NCBI RefSeq assembly: GCF_008831285.2
Contig: NC_045138.2
Location: forward strand, 37,315,115-37,379,114
From: Nymphaea colorata
Lineage: Eukaryota > Streptophyta > Magnoliopsida > Nymphaeales > Nymphaeaceae
Length of the DNA: 64,000 nucleotides
Direction of reading: 5' to 3'
Shown here one piece after another: positions 49,501-61,889 of the stretch; positions within the stretch are counted from its first letter, which is position 1, and every line of letters begins with the position of its first letter. Below the pieces are notes generated by a model. The model searched no databases and was not told where the DNA came from. It was given only the letters and a program-made list of their open reading frames with translations. Made by a program: the position numbers and the translations under genes.

Positions 49501-51465
49501 TAAATAGGTTGCTTTAGATAATTTGTCCTTTTATCATCTGGCAAAGCTGGATATAAATTCCATTTTTCTGCTGCAGTTAGCCTACTGGACTGAGTTTGCT
49601 TCCCTGCATTTTAAGTTTATAAATTATCCTCTTACCACTGAATGTAATATAGGGATCGGTAGGTCTTCTATGAAACTATGATAGTCGCTCCATTATATTT
49701 TTCCTTGTATTGCCTTCTGATTAGAATAACACTTTGGCAATGGCAGGCATGGTTGCAGCTCTGACCAATGAGAGTGCTACGAGTAAATCTGTTTATTTTG
49801 CACATTGTACATCTGAAATGATATTCATAACTCACCTGTTGACTGAAGAACCGGAGAAGCTTGCTGGCCCATTGCTGGCTGATACATATGTTACTCTCCT
49901 AAAGGGTCGTAATGCATGGTATGGGCAGATGCTAGCAAAGGGAGAACTTAGTCGTGATATGGGTGATAGCATCAAAGGGAAGGGAATGATTCAGGTCTGC
50001 TTTCTGATTATTTTCTTATCTGCTAAACTGTGGTACCCTCGCAATTGATGTATATTTAGCTTCACAATCATATGCCTCAAACTGTATTTATGCCTAAGAA
50101 ACACAGACTCTTCAGCAGGTGCTGCACCCGAGCCATGTTGACTCAGGTGCAGTTGCGGCAACTGACAATTTGCTTTCAATGAATCACTAATAGGACCATA
50201 GCTTGATAATTGTTAATTTGACTATTGGTGGTGGACAACCTTATATAAAATATATATATTATTCACCCATTTTTCCTGTTTGTAAAATGCTACACCCACA
50301 CTCTGCATTTGTGTGACATAGATTTATGCACTATACCAGGAGAGCAAGCATGTGCTCAAGCATCTCCATTGTTCACATGCCTGAGATTGACTCGGTACAT
50401 GTATATACTGTCTGACAAAATAACATATTGATTTGCCTAATGCTTTGATGCTTTTACCAGGGTGTATCTGCTGTACATGCATTCCACGAGCTGCTTGGTC
50501 AACCCTGCCTAAATGTGCTACATCCTGATGAAAACAGACCGGTTGCCCCACTTGAACTATGCCCCATCTTGAAGACGCTCTATGGAATCCTTATCACAAG
50601 GTCGTGTGTTTCTCTCTGGTTCTCTTTTTGCTTGATTATCATAGACGTACATATTTTATTCTAGTAACAGTTTGTGAGTAAATGGAACTTATCCAAGAAA
50701 AAAAAATGTCAGTTTAGAGTGATTAAATTCTACGATGGGAAACTTTGGTGGATCAAATGGTCCAAATGGGTGGGCCATATTCATTATCAGTTCTTGTACA
50801 AGTTTTAGTTTTTCAGGCAGCAGTTAGGGCAGGATCTGTACAGGTGATTAGGGAGCTCCTCCACCCGGTGATCTCATTTGTAGACCACCTGCTGTTCTTA
50901 TACTGTGTATCTTGTCAAATTGTGGTGTTGGCTACCCAGTAGGAACCTATGGTACCATCCATTGGGTGAATTAGTCCGCTGGTCTTTTGTTGTTTTTCTT
51001 TATTGCAATGTCGTGAGCCTGTGAGCCGGCAGGATGCACCATCTGATTGCTTTTAGATAACGAGTCACATCAGGGGCTTCTAACTTCTTTCAGATCTTCA
51101 GCTTTTGATTCTCTCATTCTTTTGTATAGCCTTTTTTTTTTGGCTTGTGTATATTGGTGCTATATAAAGGGAAGGGAGTTCTCTCTCCCAGCTAAATCAT
51201 CAGGAAGATGGGAAATTCAGGGGTTTTTGTTGGTCGATCTTGCTCCATCCTTGCACATCCTGAAATTTTTTGTTCTCCCTTGTTGGTTAAGAAGACAGGC
51301 GTGTTAAGCAAGTAGTCTAATATTTTGTTTAATACTCACAGGGACCTACCTACTCAGGCCATTCTTCAAGCTTTAAGAGATGAAACCATGAATGATCCCC
51401 GTGACCGAATTGAGATAGCAATGAAGCACGCTTTTTACAAGCCATCGCTTTTGAGGCAACCTTGA
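46554..51465 (+). CDS. GPDHC1: Glycerol-3-phosphate dehydrogenase [NAD+], cytosolic type
   Basis: Five exons: 46554-47211, 48949-49170, 49747-49994, 50461-50600 and 51342-51465; 463 aa. The Rossmann motif is at residues 46-55 ([10 protein letters not shown]). [24 protein letters not shown] and [20 protein letters not shown] are typical of the plant cytosolic subfamily. [15 protein letters not shown] carries the likely catalytic Lys286. The enzyme interconverts dihydroxyacetone phosphate and glycerol-3-phosphate with NADH, feeding lipid synthesis and a G3P shuttle that balances cytosolic NADH. The ATG starting [11 protein letters not shown] matches the family start, and there is no transit peptide. 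Compared with its Arabidopsis relative (462 aa, from memory) nothing is missing. Intron 1 (1.7 kb) contains a hairpin-forming AGGGGGGACTCCCCCCA around 47830, possibly a retroposon tail. Confidence 0.97.
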
Positions 51466-52024
51466 AACCATGGTGACTTCTGTAGCCTTCACGCAGGTTG
51501 CTGAACGTATGCTCCTTGGTTTGTTAACTGGGGGTGAGAATCTTGTCCATATGATCGATGGGTTTAAAAAACTTTTGAGTTTCATCTTTAGTTTGTATTG
51601 CTCGCATGTGAGAAATGTCTGGAGGATTGTTGCCTTATTACTGAATAATCAATAGAAATCTTCATTTTGCTTTGATCTGTATCACTTTGAGAAAATTGCA
51701 TCCATCACCCACACTTTATGGAAGATGCAGCAGCAACTGTTCTAGCTGCTAATCTATGCCATTGCGTGGAACAACAGAATGTTGACTAGGCTACCAGAGG
51801 GCTTCGTTTGAGTATCTAAACAAGCAGGAATCAAGGACGAAAGTTTCCAGGTGATGCAAATCTGACCCTCCAAAGCAACAGGTTCGCCGAACATGTCCAT
51901 GTTGATGTCTGCTAGTCTGTTGGTGGAGAGCGCATCAATTCAGCTATGAAACGAGGATTAACCCAAGAACTGGCGAGGTGGAGATGACGAGTTCAACTGG
52001 TCTCAGCTGCTTAATTGTATGTTG
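51466..52024. other. Convergent spacer between GPDH and the saccharopine-dehydrogenase-like gene
   Basis: 559 bp between two stop codons. It presumably holds both 3' UTRs. No further gene or repeat was seen. Confidence 0.6.
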
Positions 52025-55000
52025 TCATACATATATCCCCAAACCTAGCTCTTTTGGTTCAGTTTCCACCATCCATGCAGGCCTGTTCAAATTATAGTCG
52101 TCAGTCTGAAAGCACATGTAAAGAGGACGCACACGCAAGCACATGTGCAAAATTGTACTCCTAGGACCACCAACAGCAATAGCAAGGCAGTAGAAAAAGG
52201 GAAGTACTTATTCATTATGAAGTTGATGGTTCCCTTTGATGCACGATCAAGGAGAGTTTTTCTGGCCTCAACTGAGACTCCTTGAGGCTGCCAAAAAGGG
52301 AAAAAGAAAAGTTTAACCGCGGACATTGTTCGACGTATCACGTGGTACACAGACGTCAATATGGTGCATTTCCTACCTCTTCAGGGAACCAAACTCCGGG
52401 CTGAGTACTTCCTTCGAGAATTGCCATGGCAAATGCTGCTGTGCAAGTTCCAACAGCTCTGGAAAAACATGAACAAAAAAAGAGGCATGACACAGTACGG
52501 AAAGCTTGTGCACTTGTTATAAACGAAAGAATCCGCAATATAGAATCAACCTAGAGTTTGTTTCGGGAGGAACATTTTGAATTCCCATTAATTCTCCCTC
52601 TTTTTTTTTTGAAAGAAAAACTTCATTTGATTGCAACCTGACTGCCACTCCGCTGATGGCAGTCAAGTGAATGAAGGTTTTGTTTGATTTTGTGCTCTAT
52701 TGAGGTCTGGGGATGGTCCCCAAAAGTTCTCACCGTTACCCCATCCATTGAAAGATCAAGAAAAACAACTAACATGGAAACAAATTATAAAAGAAAGCCT
52801 GAGAAGGATCTCAGTACGGAACTTACTCTGACAGTCTTTTATGACTGTAAATGCCTACTGTATTGCGGCCCTTCGAGCATTCCAGATCCACCTGAATGTA
52901 ACCATCATGAAAATACTTATAAAATTAATGAGTAGTCTGACTGTGGAAGCCGCATCTACAATGCTGTCGCGCACTCAGCGCAGACTAAAAGAATTTTGAC
53001 AAGCAAGGTATCCTTCACTGTCCCTCTGTCTGTTCTTATATTCTTGTATTCTCTTATTGTTCGTGATGGTAGCTGCCACCACTTTTGTTGGGAAAACATT
53101 TCCAACTAAAGAAATTACCATGAAATTCGAACATACACATATAATGGTTTCTGTAGAAGAAATCTAGTGAAAGCTGGCGCAATAACATACTCTCATTGAG
53201 ACACGCTCTCCAGCTATTCCATCAAATGCTCGAACAATTGGGTCGAACAAAGAAACGAGTTGTTGGACTTTGCTCCTGTCTCTCAGAGTTTCCTGCATTA
53301 CATCGACAAGGACGGTGAACACACATTTGTTGCCAAGCGTAAGGTGGAAGACGAAAGATTGATGGCTCAACCTATGGCTAATTGAAATACAGGCATGTAA
53401 ATTTACAAATAATAATAGGTTGGATCAAGACAGAAGAGTCCAGCAGCAAAAGCCAGCAGAAAAATGCTCAGTAACATCTAAGTCTGCCCAACCACCTAGG
53501 GCTCTTAAAACTTGCTCATCTGCGACTAACACCAATGAGCCCAGTGTACCGTCTCATACCTTCATCTGAAAAAGCCTACGAAACTACGACCCAAGTCCAA
53601 TTCTACTCTTCTTTAACGGAGGCACTAAAATGAATCATAAACTAGGACTCTGCTGAACCTTGTCCCCCATAGGCACTCGGATCAGCAATAACAAACAGAA
53701 TCTCGACTTGTATCGCCAGAATGCCACCTACAAACCAAAATATTGGACCCGATAAAATATCCTTGATCCTATTGACATTAAACTTAGTTGAAGCTTGCAT
53801 TTGCAGCCCAACATATGCATAGACCTACTCAGAGGAAACAGCGTCGTTGTTTGGGATTCATGAATAACTCGTGTTGGTCAGTACAACTAGGTCAGACAAG
53901 AAAGAAGAGGACATTGACTTGCAACCTTGACTGCACAAAGTTTGGTGGCAATGGTAGTTCGTTAGCCAATTCTGATTGGCTAGTGGCAGCAACGTTTTCG
54001 AAAAAGAAAGACTCATGCTCTGAACGTGAATATGCTGACGTGCGGGAGCCCTGCAATCTGTGGGTTACTACTTGATCTATATTTCCATTTTCACATATTC
54101 CAAAACTCAAGTAGAAATTTTTAAGAAGATTACCGCAGGAACAAGATTTGCAATTGCAATCATTCCCCAATTCCAGAAGAAGGGTGCTGTGCCAAATCTT
54201 GCACTCACAGTTGGCACTCCTAAAACTTCATGACTGCTTCTAACTTCAGGTAAATTCCTGCAATAGAATCCATGAGTGATAAATCAATTTCTTCTCCTGC
54301 GTGCTGTAAGAACCCGTGTATTTTAGAAATAGTGAAAATACAGAATTTTGAGGCAGCAATAAGGAAGAAAAAATAATGATAAACAAGATGAGCTTCATTT
54401 TCAGAAGAAAACATGTTCCATGACAAAAATGTTGCCAATACTTATAACAAGATAAGTTAATAAAACAGCCAAATGAAATCACAAGATCAATGCTTTTTGA
54501 CGCTAAATAATGCAACTTACAACAGATATACATCTCGTTTTCCAATTCCTTTTCCGAAGTCGATGTTAAGCATTCCACTATAAGGCTTTAATTTGATATG
54601 TTGCCCTGATCAAAGAATATATGCAAGACCATTATATATTTATTTAGTAGCACCAACATAATAAAGGCTAAAATCATAGATACGTCATTAATTACCTTTA
54701 TTATATGCAATCACGTCTTCACCAAGAAGCAGAAAACTGGTTGATAGTATGGTTGGACCAGCACCCCCAGTACCAGCTGTATAATAATAGTATCTGCAAG
54801 AAAAAATTCAGTAGAAAATTTTTAGTAAGTTTCAGTTGGAACATGATGTTGCAATATAAACAGGTTCACATCCTCCCTTCTGCTATTCGTGAAAACTTTC
54901 GTTTCTAGGATGACATTCACAAGTTGCCCTTAGCAGACGACGAGCCATCACTGGGCCATTTCATGGAAATGTTCATTATGCATGTCAGCGTAAGTAGCCT

Positions 55001-57729
55001 AAGTAAAACTCTGATGTCTCAGGAATAAAAAGAACATAAAACCACAGGTGGTAGGAGGCGAATGTTGGTTTTAACTTTTAAGGGGGTTAAGGAGGCGTTA
55101 ACCCTGCCATTCTCCAGCCTAAGCCTTTCATCGGTGTTGCCCTAGCATGGCCTAGTGACCGAGGCCTGGCTGAAGTCTTTCCTTCTCAAGTGTTCCTGAC
55201 CATCAAATGAATAAGACTAACATAGGAAACGACTATACAGGCTAAAACTGATGTGATTTGGTCATAATTCTCCAAAAGTTCACACAAACAGTATAAATGA
55301 TGATTCGCTAGAAATTTTGTTGGCAGTTTGGTTGCTTGGTCCTCCCAGGCTTGTTACCTAGTTGTGATGCATGTTTTCTTTATTTCTGAACAGAAAAAGA
55401 TAACTCTGAAATTTTATGATCATATGCAGTGTCTTTATTTTTGACGAAGTATGTGTCACTGAATGAGTTATGAGCTTATTTCTGATATTAAACTTGCTAG
55501 TTAATTGCCTAATATAGTAAGCTCCTATCCCGTTGGTGACATTTTACAAACTAGATAGTAAAAAAATGTCACCTTCACATATCACAATTTGTCTAGTTTT
55601 GCAGATCACATTAAATATAAAAAACAGAACTTACATTGACTTGTAGAGATCGTAGAAGGTGGTAAATTTACCTCAGTCTCTCTGGTTCATAAGTGCCTTC
55701 CGTTTTTGCAAGCTGTACAAGCTCAGCTGCCATTACTGTCATAATAGAGGCATAATTTCAGCATATCTTAATGCAAATCAGAATCAAAGTATTTGCACCA
55801 AAAGGACTCGACCATTTAATGAAAACTTCTTAAATAACAAGGACACGTTTATTGGTTAACGATGTGGCAAATAATTTCTTCCGCAAATGTCAGCAAAGAA
55901 ACTGGAATCACCTAAGCTGGACTCGCATGCCCATGTTCATCATTGGAACAAATACGGGAACAAAATTCCGAGCAACATAAATTGTAGAAAGGAGAACCAA
56001 ACAGAATTTACATGAAAATAAAAATTTAGGGACACACAATTGCTCACTCCAGGGTATATTCCACCAGTTGTTATCGCCGGAACACTGGCATCCACTGCTT
56101 TCTGATGAAAAGTTTTTGCCCGATATGCATAGGTCGTATCATCACATACATCCAAATAGGCAGTCTGATGCAAGTGCTAAAAGTAAATATCAAAAAGAGA
56201 AACAACATGTGCAACTCAAATAGCTTAGACACTGTTAATAATGATGTTGATCGCAGTTGAGGATAACAACTATAGGCAGACATGACAGATTAAAATATAT
56301 GTGATTTGAATATATACAGGTCAATTAAGTGCGCAATGTTGGTGAGAAAAGCTGCTTAAATTCGTTGACCTTGGTTGAAATTGCAGCCTCAAGTACATTG
56401 CACTTCTCTCCCTGCTGAAAAGGCCCTGCTGCGTGAACTACAAGATCTACATCTGCAGTTGGTAACACAATAGTCAGCAAGAAAACTTATTTGCAGAAAG
56501 ATCCGGCAGCAATCTGCATATATTCATTATGGCAGCTTAAATATCAGTCAGGATGACAAGTCTGCAGGCTCAATTTTGGACTGGCAGATGAGTTACCATA
56601 CGTAAAAGCATGAGAAAGGCCAAAATTGTGCAGCGAAGCAAAAGGGAAGAAAAATAAAGCAATGGAGAGATTTCCAGGAACCAGATGTGAATATTACAAG
56701 ATTAACCACAAAATATGATGGTTAGGTTAACAAAATAATACGAAATTACCATTTAAAGCTTCAGCCAGTGCATTCAAATTATCAATATTGACTTCAACAA
56801 ACTCAAAATTTTCACCAAGTTTAGACACCAATGCAGCACCTTTCTCCCTGCCATATACAGACACTTATTCAGCTCACTGTAATCTGAAAAGTGTACTACC
56901 ACTTGCTGATACATAGTACAAGAAAGCTTTCAAAAATTACCTATACGGACCATAATAATCTATACACACTAAAAAGTGATTTTTTTAGCATACAATTGAC
57001 CATGGAATTGTCTTACACAAAAATTCAAAAAATAAGCAGTTAACGTGTCCCAGCCATTTCAGTGACTAGCGGCATTTTATACTTTACCAATAAAAAGATA
57101 TCATACAGAAATCGGCCACAATTTCCACGGACACCAATTTTCATGAAGTATAGATGATTACTCATATACATGTGCGTCTATGCCACATGAGCACGGGTGT
57201 TGGTCGACTGCAGCGAAGTCGCGAGACTTCCGTATATGCAAAAAGCCCAAATACTCTACACAAATTGGGAAAATTGAGCAATTTCTTGGAAACTTACAAT
57301 AGTATCGAAAAGGGAATTCAATAAATGAAACGCCGAAGATAGGCTCGTATGATACTGAATAGCATGTATAAAAAAATTAACATGTCGAGAGAGAGGGAAC
57401 CAAACAACTACAAGAACAAACAATATCCCAATTCCGGATCCAGGCTGATCGCGACGGCATGGGAAAAATCAGGGAGGCGAAAAAAGAAAGATGGAAAGGA
57501 ACCTATTCCTTCCTGCGACGGAGATGCGGAGGCTGGGGCAGAGCTTCGAGAGGGCGACGGCCGTCGACCCACCGACCCTGCCGGTGCCTCCAAGAATCAA
57601 AACCCGAGATCTCTCCACCCCTCTCTCTTCCCTCTTACCCAAACCTTCCGACGGCGTTGCCGCCACCCCCGCCAATTTCATCGCGGCGGAGAACGCCATC
57701 CCTCTCTCTCGCTCAGCCCGAGTGCCCAA
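52025..57729 (-). CDS. Saccharopine dehydrogenase-like oxidoreductase
   Basis: Thirteen exons in coding order: 57729-57503, 56847-56750, 56452-56370, 56164-56038, 55735-55672, 54793-54696, 54605-54521, 54257-54134, 53292-53191, 52891-52827, 52458-52377, 52287-52208 and 52082-52025; 430 aa. A Rossmann motif is at residues 45-54 (ILGGTGRVGG). DLVVHAAGPFQQ, AYLDVCDDTTYAYRAK, GGIYPGVSN, YTAGTGGAGPTIL and EGSTQPGVWFPEE match the plant family of Arabidopsis At1g50450. Substrate is not established; it is not the bifunctional lysine-degrading enzyme. Starts at 57729 and 57699 are both possible, the first giving 10 extra residues. The splice after SN (T then GTGTGT) restores SNLMAAELV. The final 58-nt exon gives PAWMVETEPKELGLGIYV. 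Confidence 0.92.
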
Positions 57730-59203
57730 CGTTCGTCATTTTTCCCTCCATCGCGCGCTCCCGCTTTTCCTTATCTATTACGTCGACGTGGCCACAGTTT
57801 TGAAAAGAATGACGTGGCTTCCCGGAGAGCGCATGAAAGTGATCGGCTCAGACGGTTGGTCACCCGGTCAAAGGCTTGGGAGTACTTAGACGGCTTTGAC
57901 TCGGGCTGAGCCCACAAGGAATTACCACTAGTGGGCTCGGTTTTGGACTCCAAATGTCCTTGTTAGAATTTGATGTGTGTGTAGCAACATTACTTCAAGT
58001 GGGTTGGGCTTAGATTAATCAATTCCGATCACTTTAATATATATTAGAGAACAAGTTGAATAATGCTTGATAAAGCAAAGATAAATAAAAGCCTCCAATC
58101 AGATTCAATTCATTTGCAACCTTTAGTTAGATTTGTGACCTTAAAATTTTCCAAATTTGAAATAACTTTCAGTAAGACCATTCAAATAGACATCAAACAA
58201 GTTTTGTATAATAAAAAAGAAGATTTTAATATATTTTTTTAGGTCAATTTGTAGAGCAACATAGCAAATGTGCTGCCCACACTAGACTCACATCAATGCC
58301 CCAGATGTACCAAACCCACTAAGGTAAGTGCTTCTTTGATGGCATGCCTAACGCGCTCGTTGTGACCAAAGGTTGCTAAAGCTACATAGCTCATAAGTTT
58401 TTTATTGGTATTACCCTCATTATTGTTCTCAAATCTAAGAAAACATTTCACAATTATAATAAACAATCAAAGTTGAAAAAAGTTAGCAACTTGAAGAAGT
58501 GAACGTCATGTCATGTTTAGGCGACTACATGTATTTCATTTTTCAGTTTTGATGATAATATTCTCTTAGTTGACTATTTTTTTTCATTTTTTTATTGTGA
58601 TGATATTTTTGTATAATATGTTACGTGTTAGGGCATTTCATGGTAGCTACAATTATTTGCGCTTAGAAATCACCTGCAGAAAAACCTTAACATCTTAATA
58701 CCCAAGTCATCTTCTTATTATTTACTTAATAATATTCAGGCCAGTCACATTCTCCTAGAAAGACATAAATAAATCTCTCATAGGATTGGTGATGAGGATC
58801 ACCTAAGGTTTTATTTTTAAAGATTTCTTTGCTGGAAAAACAAGAAAAAAAATAGGGGACTACACTTTCCTTTGAAAACAAATTTCAACCGTGAAAGACA
58901 GTCCCCATTTAACTTCAAAAACAAGTCTACGAACTTTTCCAACTTGAAGTTGAAGGCCTGTAGCGGGTAGTAAGAAAAAAAAAGAGAGCAGGCAATATTT
59001 AGAAAACTCAGAAATATTGTGCCCTTTTCGGTAATATGCAAAACTGGTTGGTCCTCAAATGAAAATGATGTATAGCAGTTCCATTTGGGGGTGGGGGTGT
59101 TGGTTTTTTCATTTTTGGAATAAACCCTAATCCTCTTTCTGCTTCGAGGTTTTAGGCAAGAAACGGAATTAAGAGTATTGCATTCTATTTGGTCCTCAGC
59201 AAA
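57730..59203. other. Divergent spacer with two promoters
   Basis: 1.5 kb between the start codons of the saccharopine-dehydrogenase-like gene (-) and the coiled-coil gene (+). A telo box AAACCCTA lies at 59122-59129, 75 bp before the latter ATG. The remainder is AT-rich with no supported ORF. Confidence 0.5.
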
Positions 59204-61889
59204 ATGGCGAATGTTGCGATGACAAGCGATCTGGAGGAAGTACTGAGGCCATTCCATCAAAGGGCGGCAGAAGCAGAGGTAGTTTCCTGGATATATCTCT
59301 CTCTCTCTCTTTCATACTTGGGATAATAGATTGATTCAATTTAGTTTCACGCGTTGTGATGGAGTTTGTGGTTTCGCAAAAACAAAAAGTGGGCAATTCT
59401 CCAAAACTGGAAATCGCCGTTTTCCTTCTTGCTGGTCATCATATAACCGATTTTTTAAATAATTTTTCTTCATTGATTAATTTTTCCTGAAGGCACTTGA
59501 GATGCTGCTAAGAACTTGGTGACCGACTTGTTAGTAATCGTCTTTCTTGACTTTATCGATGATATCGTTATCGTGCACTCTCTGTGTCTAGATGTCGGGA
59601 GGCATGTATCGTCCTAGGATGATATGGAGCTTCCTTTTATTTATTTTCGAAAGAATTTTCAATCTTAAGGTCTCTCTTGGATTTAATGTTTAGGTGGGTA
59701 TTGATAAATTTTCATGATACAGGAAAGATTGGCAAAACTGGAACTCCTATCGGAGAGCAAGAAAGGTATATCATCATGTTTGAATTGAAAATTCTTTTAG
59801 GACGGACTTGATGACCTACTCATTTGATTTCGTAGGATATTCTATCGAGGAAGCGTTGCAACTGAAGGATCTGCAGACGAAGTTGGATTCTGCAGAAGCT
59901 GAGAAGATAGATGTAATTTCATACTGGTCCCTTTTTTCCACTCCTCTGTTTGGATTTTGGAGAATATGTAACTGGACTACTAGAGTCATTCTTGCTTTCA
60001 GGCTTTGAAGGAGGTGCGGAAACTTCAAGCTGAAAATGCCAAGCTTCAATATCGAATCCTTCATCTTATTCGAGCTGTGCAAGATGCAGACAAAGTCAAA
60101 GGTATTCACTGTTATATTTTGTCCACCAACTTATGTTCGATCCATACTGTTTCTTAAGAAACATTTTAGAATTTGGAGCAGCCTAGAAGATGAAACGGAC
60201 TATAGCTTTGGAGAAAACGTTCTTCTTGCTTGATTGGCAAAATTCACTTGGTTTTAGAATGTACTGAAAAGCATACAAGATGGTCATCATCTTCATCGAT
60301 TATCAAATTATGTCAATTGAGTCGTCTTTGGGGATCTCAATTTTAATATCATCATACTTAATGGTACTTGATCACCTACGACTAACCTTTTTTGTTGCCA
60401 AAGTCTGTCCTTTCTGTAGGTTTCTTACCAGTGTTGGAACTTGGTAGATATCTGGACTTCTATTGAGCCAATCCTTTCTTCTTGATCATTCAACATAGTT
60501 TTTTTTATCAACTTTTGAATATTTAATTGGGAACATACTTTCATGCTTTTCCAAACATGGCAAGAGAAAAATCAGTTAGATCTCAGGGCTCACCTTGATG
60601 AGTTTAATTCAATTTACGAAAGTGAAAATTTTAGCACCATATAATGATATACTCAAAGTGATATTTTTTTCTGGACATTGTAAAACAAAGCACATTCTGC
60701 TCTTATGGCTGTCTTCAATTCAATTCTCTCTGGGTTATGGTAACGACAAAATTCAGCACCTGTCAGAGTTTGTAATTTTTTTTATATGCATTGTTATGTA
60801 TGCTTATATAATAAATTGGTAGGATGTCCACGATACAGAACATTGGAAATAACATCAGTAAGTGGAAAACCTGTGGTAACATGTTCATGTAGTGGATATT
60901 GACTGCTTATGAGTAAATGAGTTCGTACTAATTATATTTATAGTCACTCAAATGTATTGTTGCACAAGTTGTCACTAGCAGCAGTAAATTATATTATGCA
61001 TATGCTCTCTTTCTCCAACCCATCACATGCTAGGCCTGTGTCATCTGGTTGGGTAGAGGCCTACATTCATATCCATGTTTGGAACTTGAGATTGGTAAGC
61101 CTCCTGAGTTCAAGAAACACTTTCTCCAGTCCAGCTTTATAAGGCTCGATCAAGTTATTTATGCCTTGCGTCTTGTGAATAGCCTATTTTTTTTCCCTCT
61201 ATACTGTTTTGATGATTGTTGCTTATTGGAAATTGGTGGTTCAATACTCCATTTGTGTTTATGATCTAATTAAATGTATCCACTTTTTCTCTGTTTTGTA
61301 GTTTCTTGCCATGAAAATTCAACTTAAACCACAGTAATGAAACTTTACATGAGTTCTGGAAAAGGCACCTTTTGTTACCTTGAACTCTTGCTCCCCTACC
61401 GACCTTTATGTTTAAAGCTCCAGATGGGTCTCAATCTCATTCTCTTTTTTTTTTTTTTTTTTGGAGAAATTTGCGAGATCAGTTGTGTGCTTAAATGACA
61501 ATCCATGCAATACGTTGGCTTTTTTGGAGGTTATATTAAAGTGAACCTCCTCTATCAATCTATGCCTGTGCAAGCAGGCAGACAGTTGTGGTTGTCAGAG
61601 CAGTCACATATCTAAATGTCTAAAATCATTACATGCTGCTATTTTTTATGCTTTAAGTTGTGTGAGTTGCTTTAAAATTCTTAATTACAGCATTTTTCTA
61701 CCTTGTTGGGGTCTTCATATCCTCATCTTTGCAAGTTGATTGATCATTCAACCATAAAGTTGCTTTAGCAAAACAATATCCTTTTTTTTTTTCTCCACAT
61801 ATCTCGCTTTATACTTGATTGAAAGGAGATACGAATACACAACCAAATGTGTGAAACCCTTTTCTGTCATTGCAGATACATTTCATTGA
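59204..61889 (+). CDS. Small coiled-coil protein, function unknown
   Basis: Five exons: 59204-59278, 59723-59765, 59836-59912, 60002-60101 and 61876-61889; 102 aa. The sequence starts MANVAMTSDLEEVLRPFHQR and is almost wholly charged helix with heptad-like Leu spacing (AEERLAKLELL, LQLKDLQTKLDSAEAEKID, VRKLQAENAKLQYRILHLIR), ending DKVKDTFH. No signal peptide or membrane segment is seen. I recall similar short conserved coiled-coil proteins in plants but cannot assign a function. The last exon has only 14 coding nt after a 1.77-kb intron; the acceptor TTGCAG and phase fit, but if intron 4 is retained the protein ends about 19 residues after VK instead. A telo box upstream hints at co-regulation with translation genes. 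Confidence 0.78.

Noticed and set aside
57349-57909. 186-aa ORF on + over the first exon of the saccharopine-dehydrogenase-like gene
   Set aside because: It is the GC-rich antisense of a well-supported coding exon and has low-complexity composition with no family resemblance.
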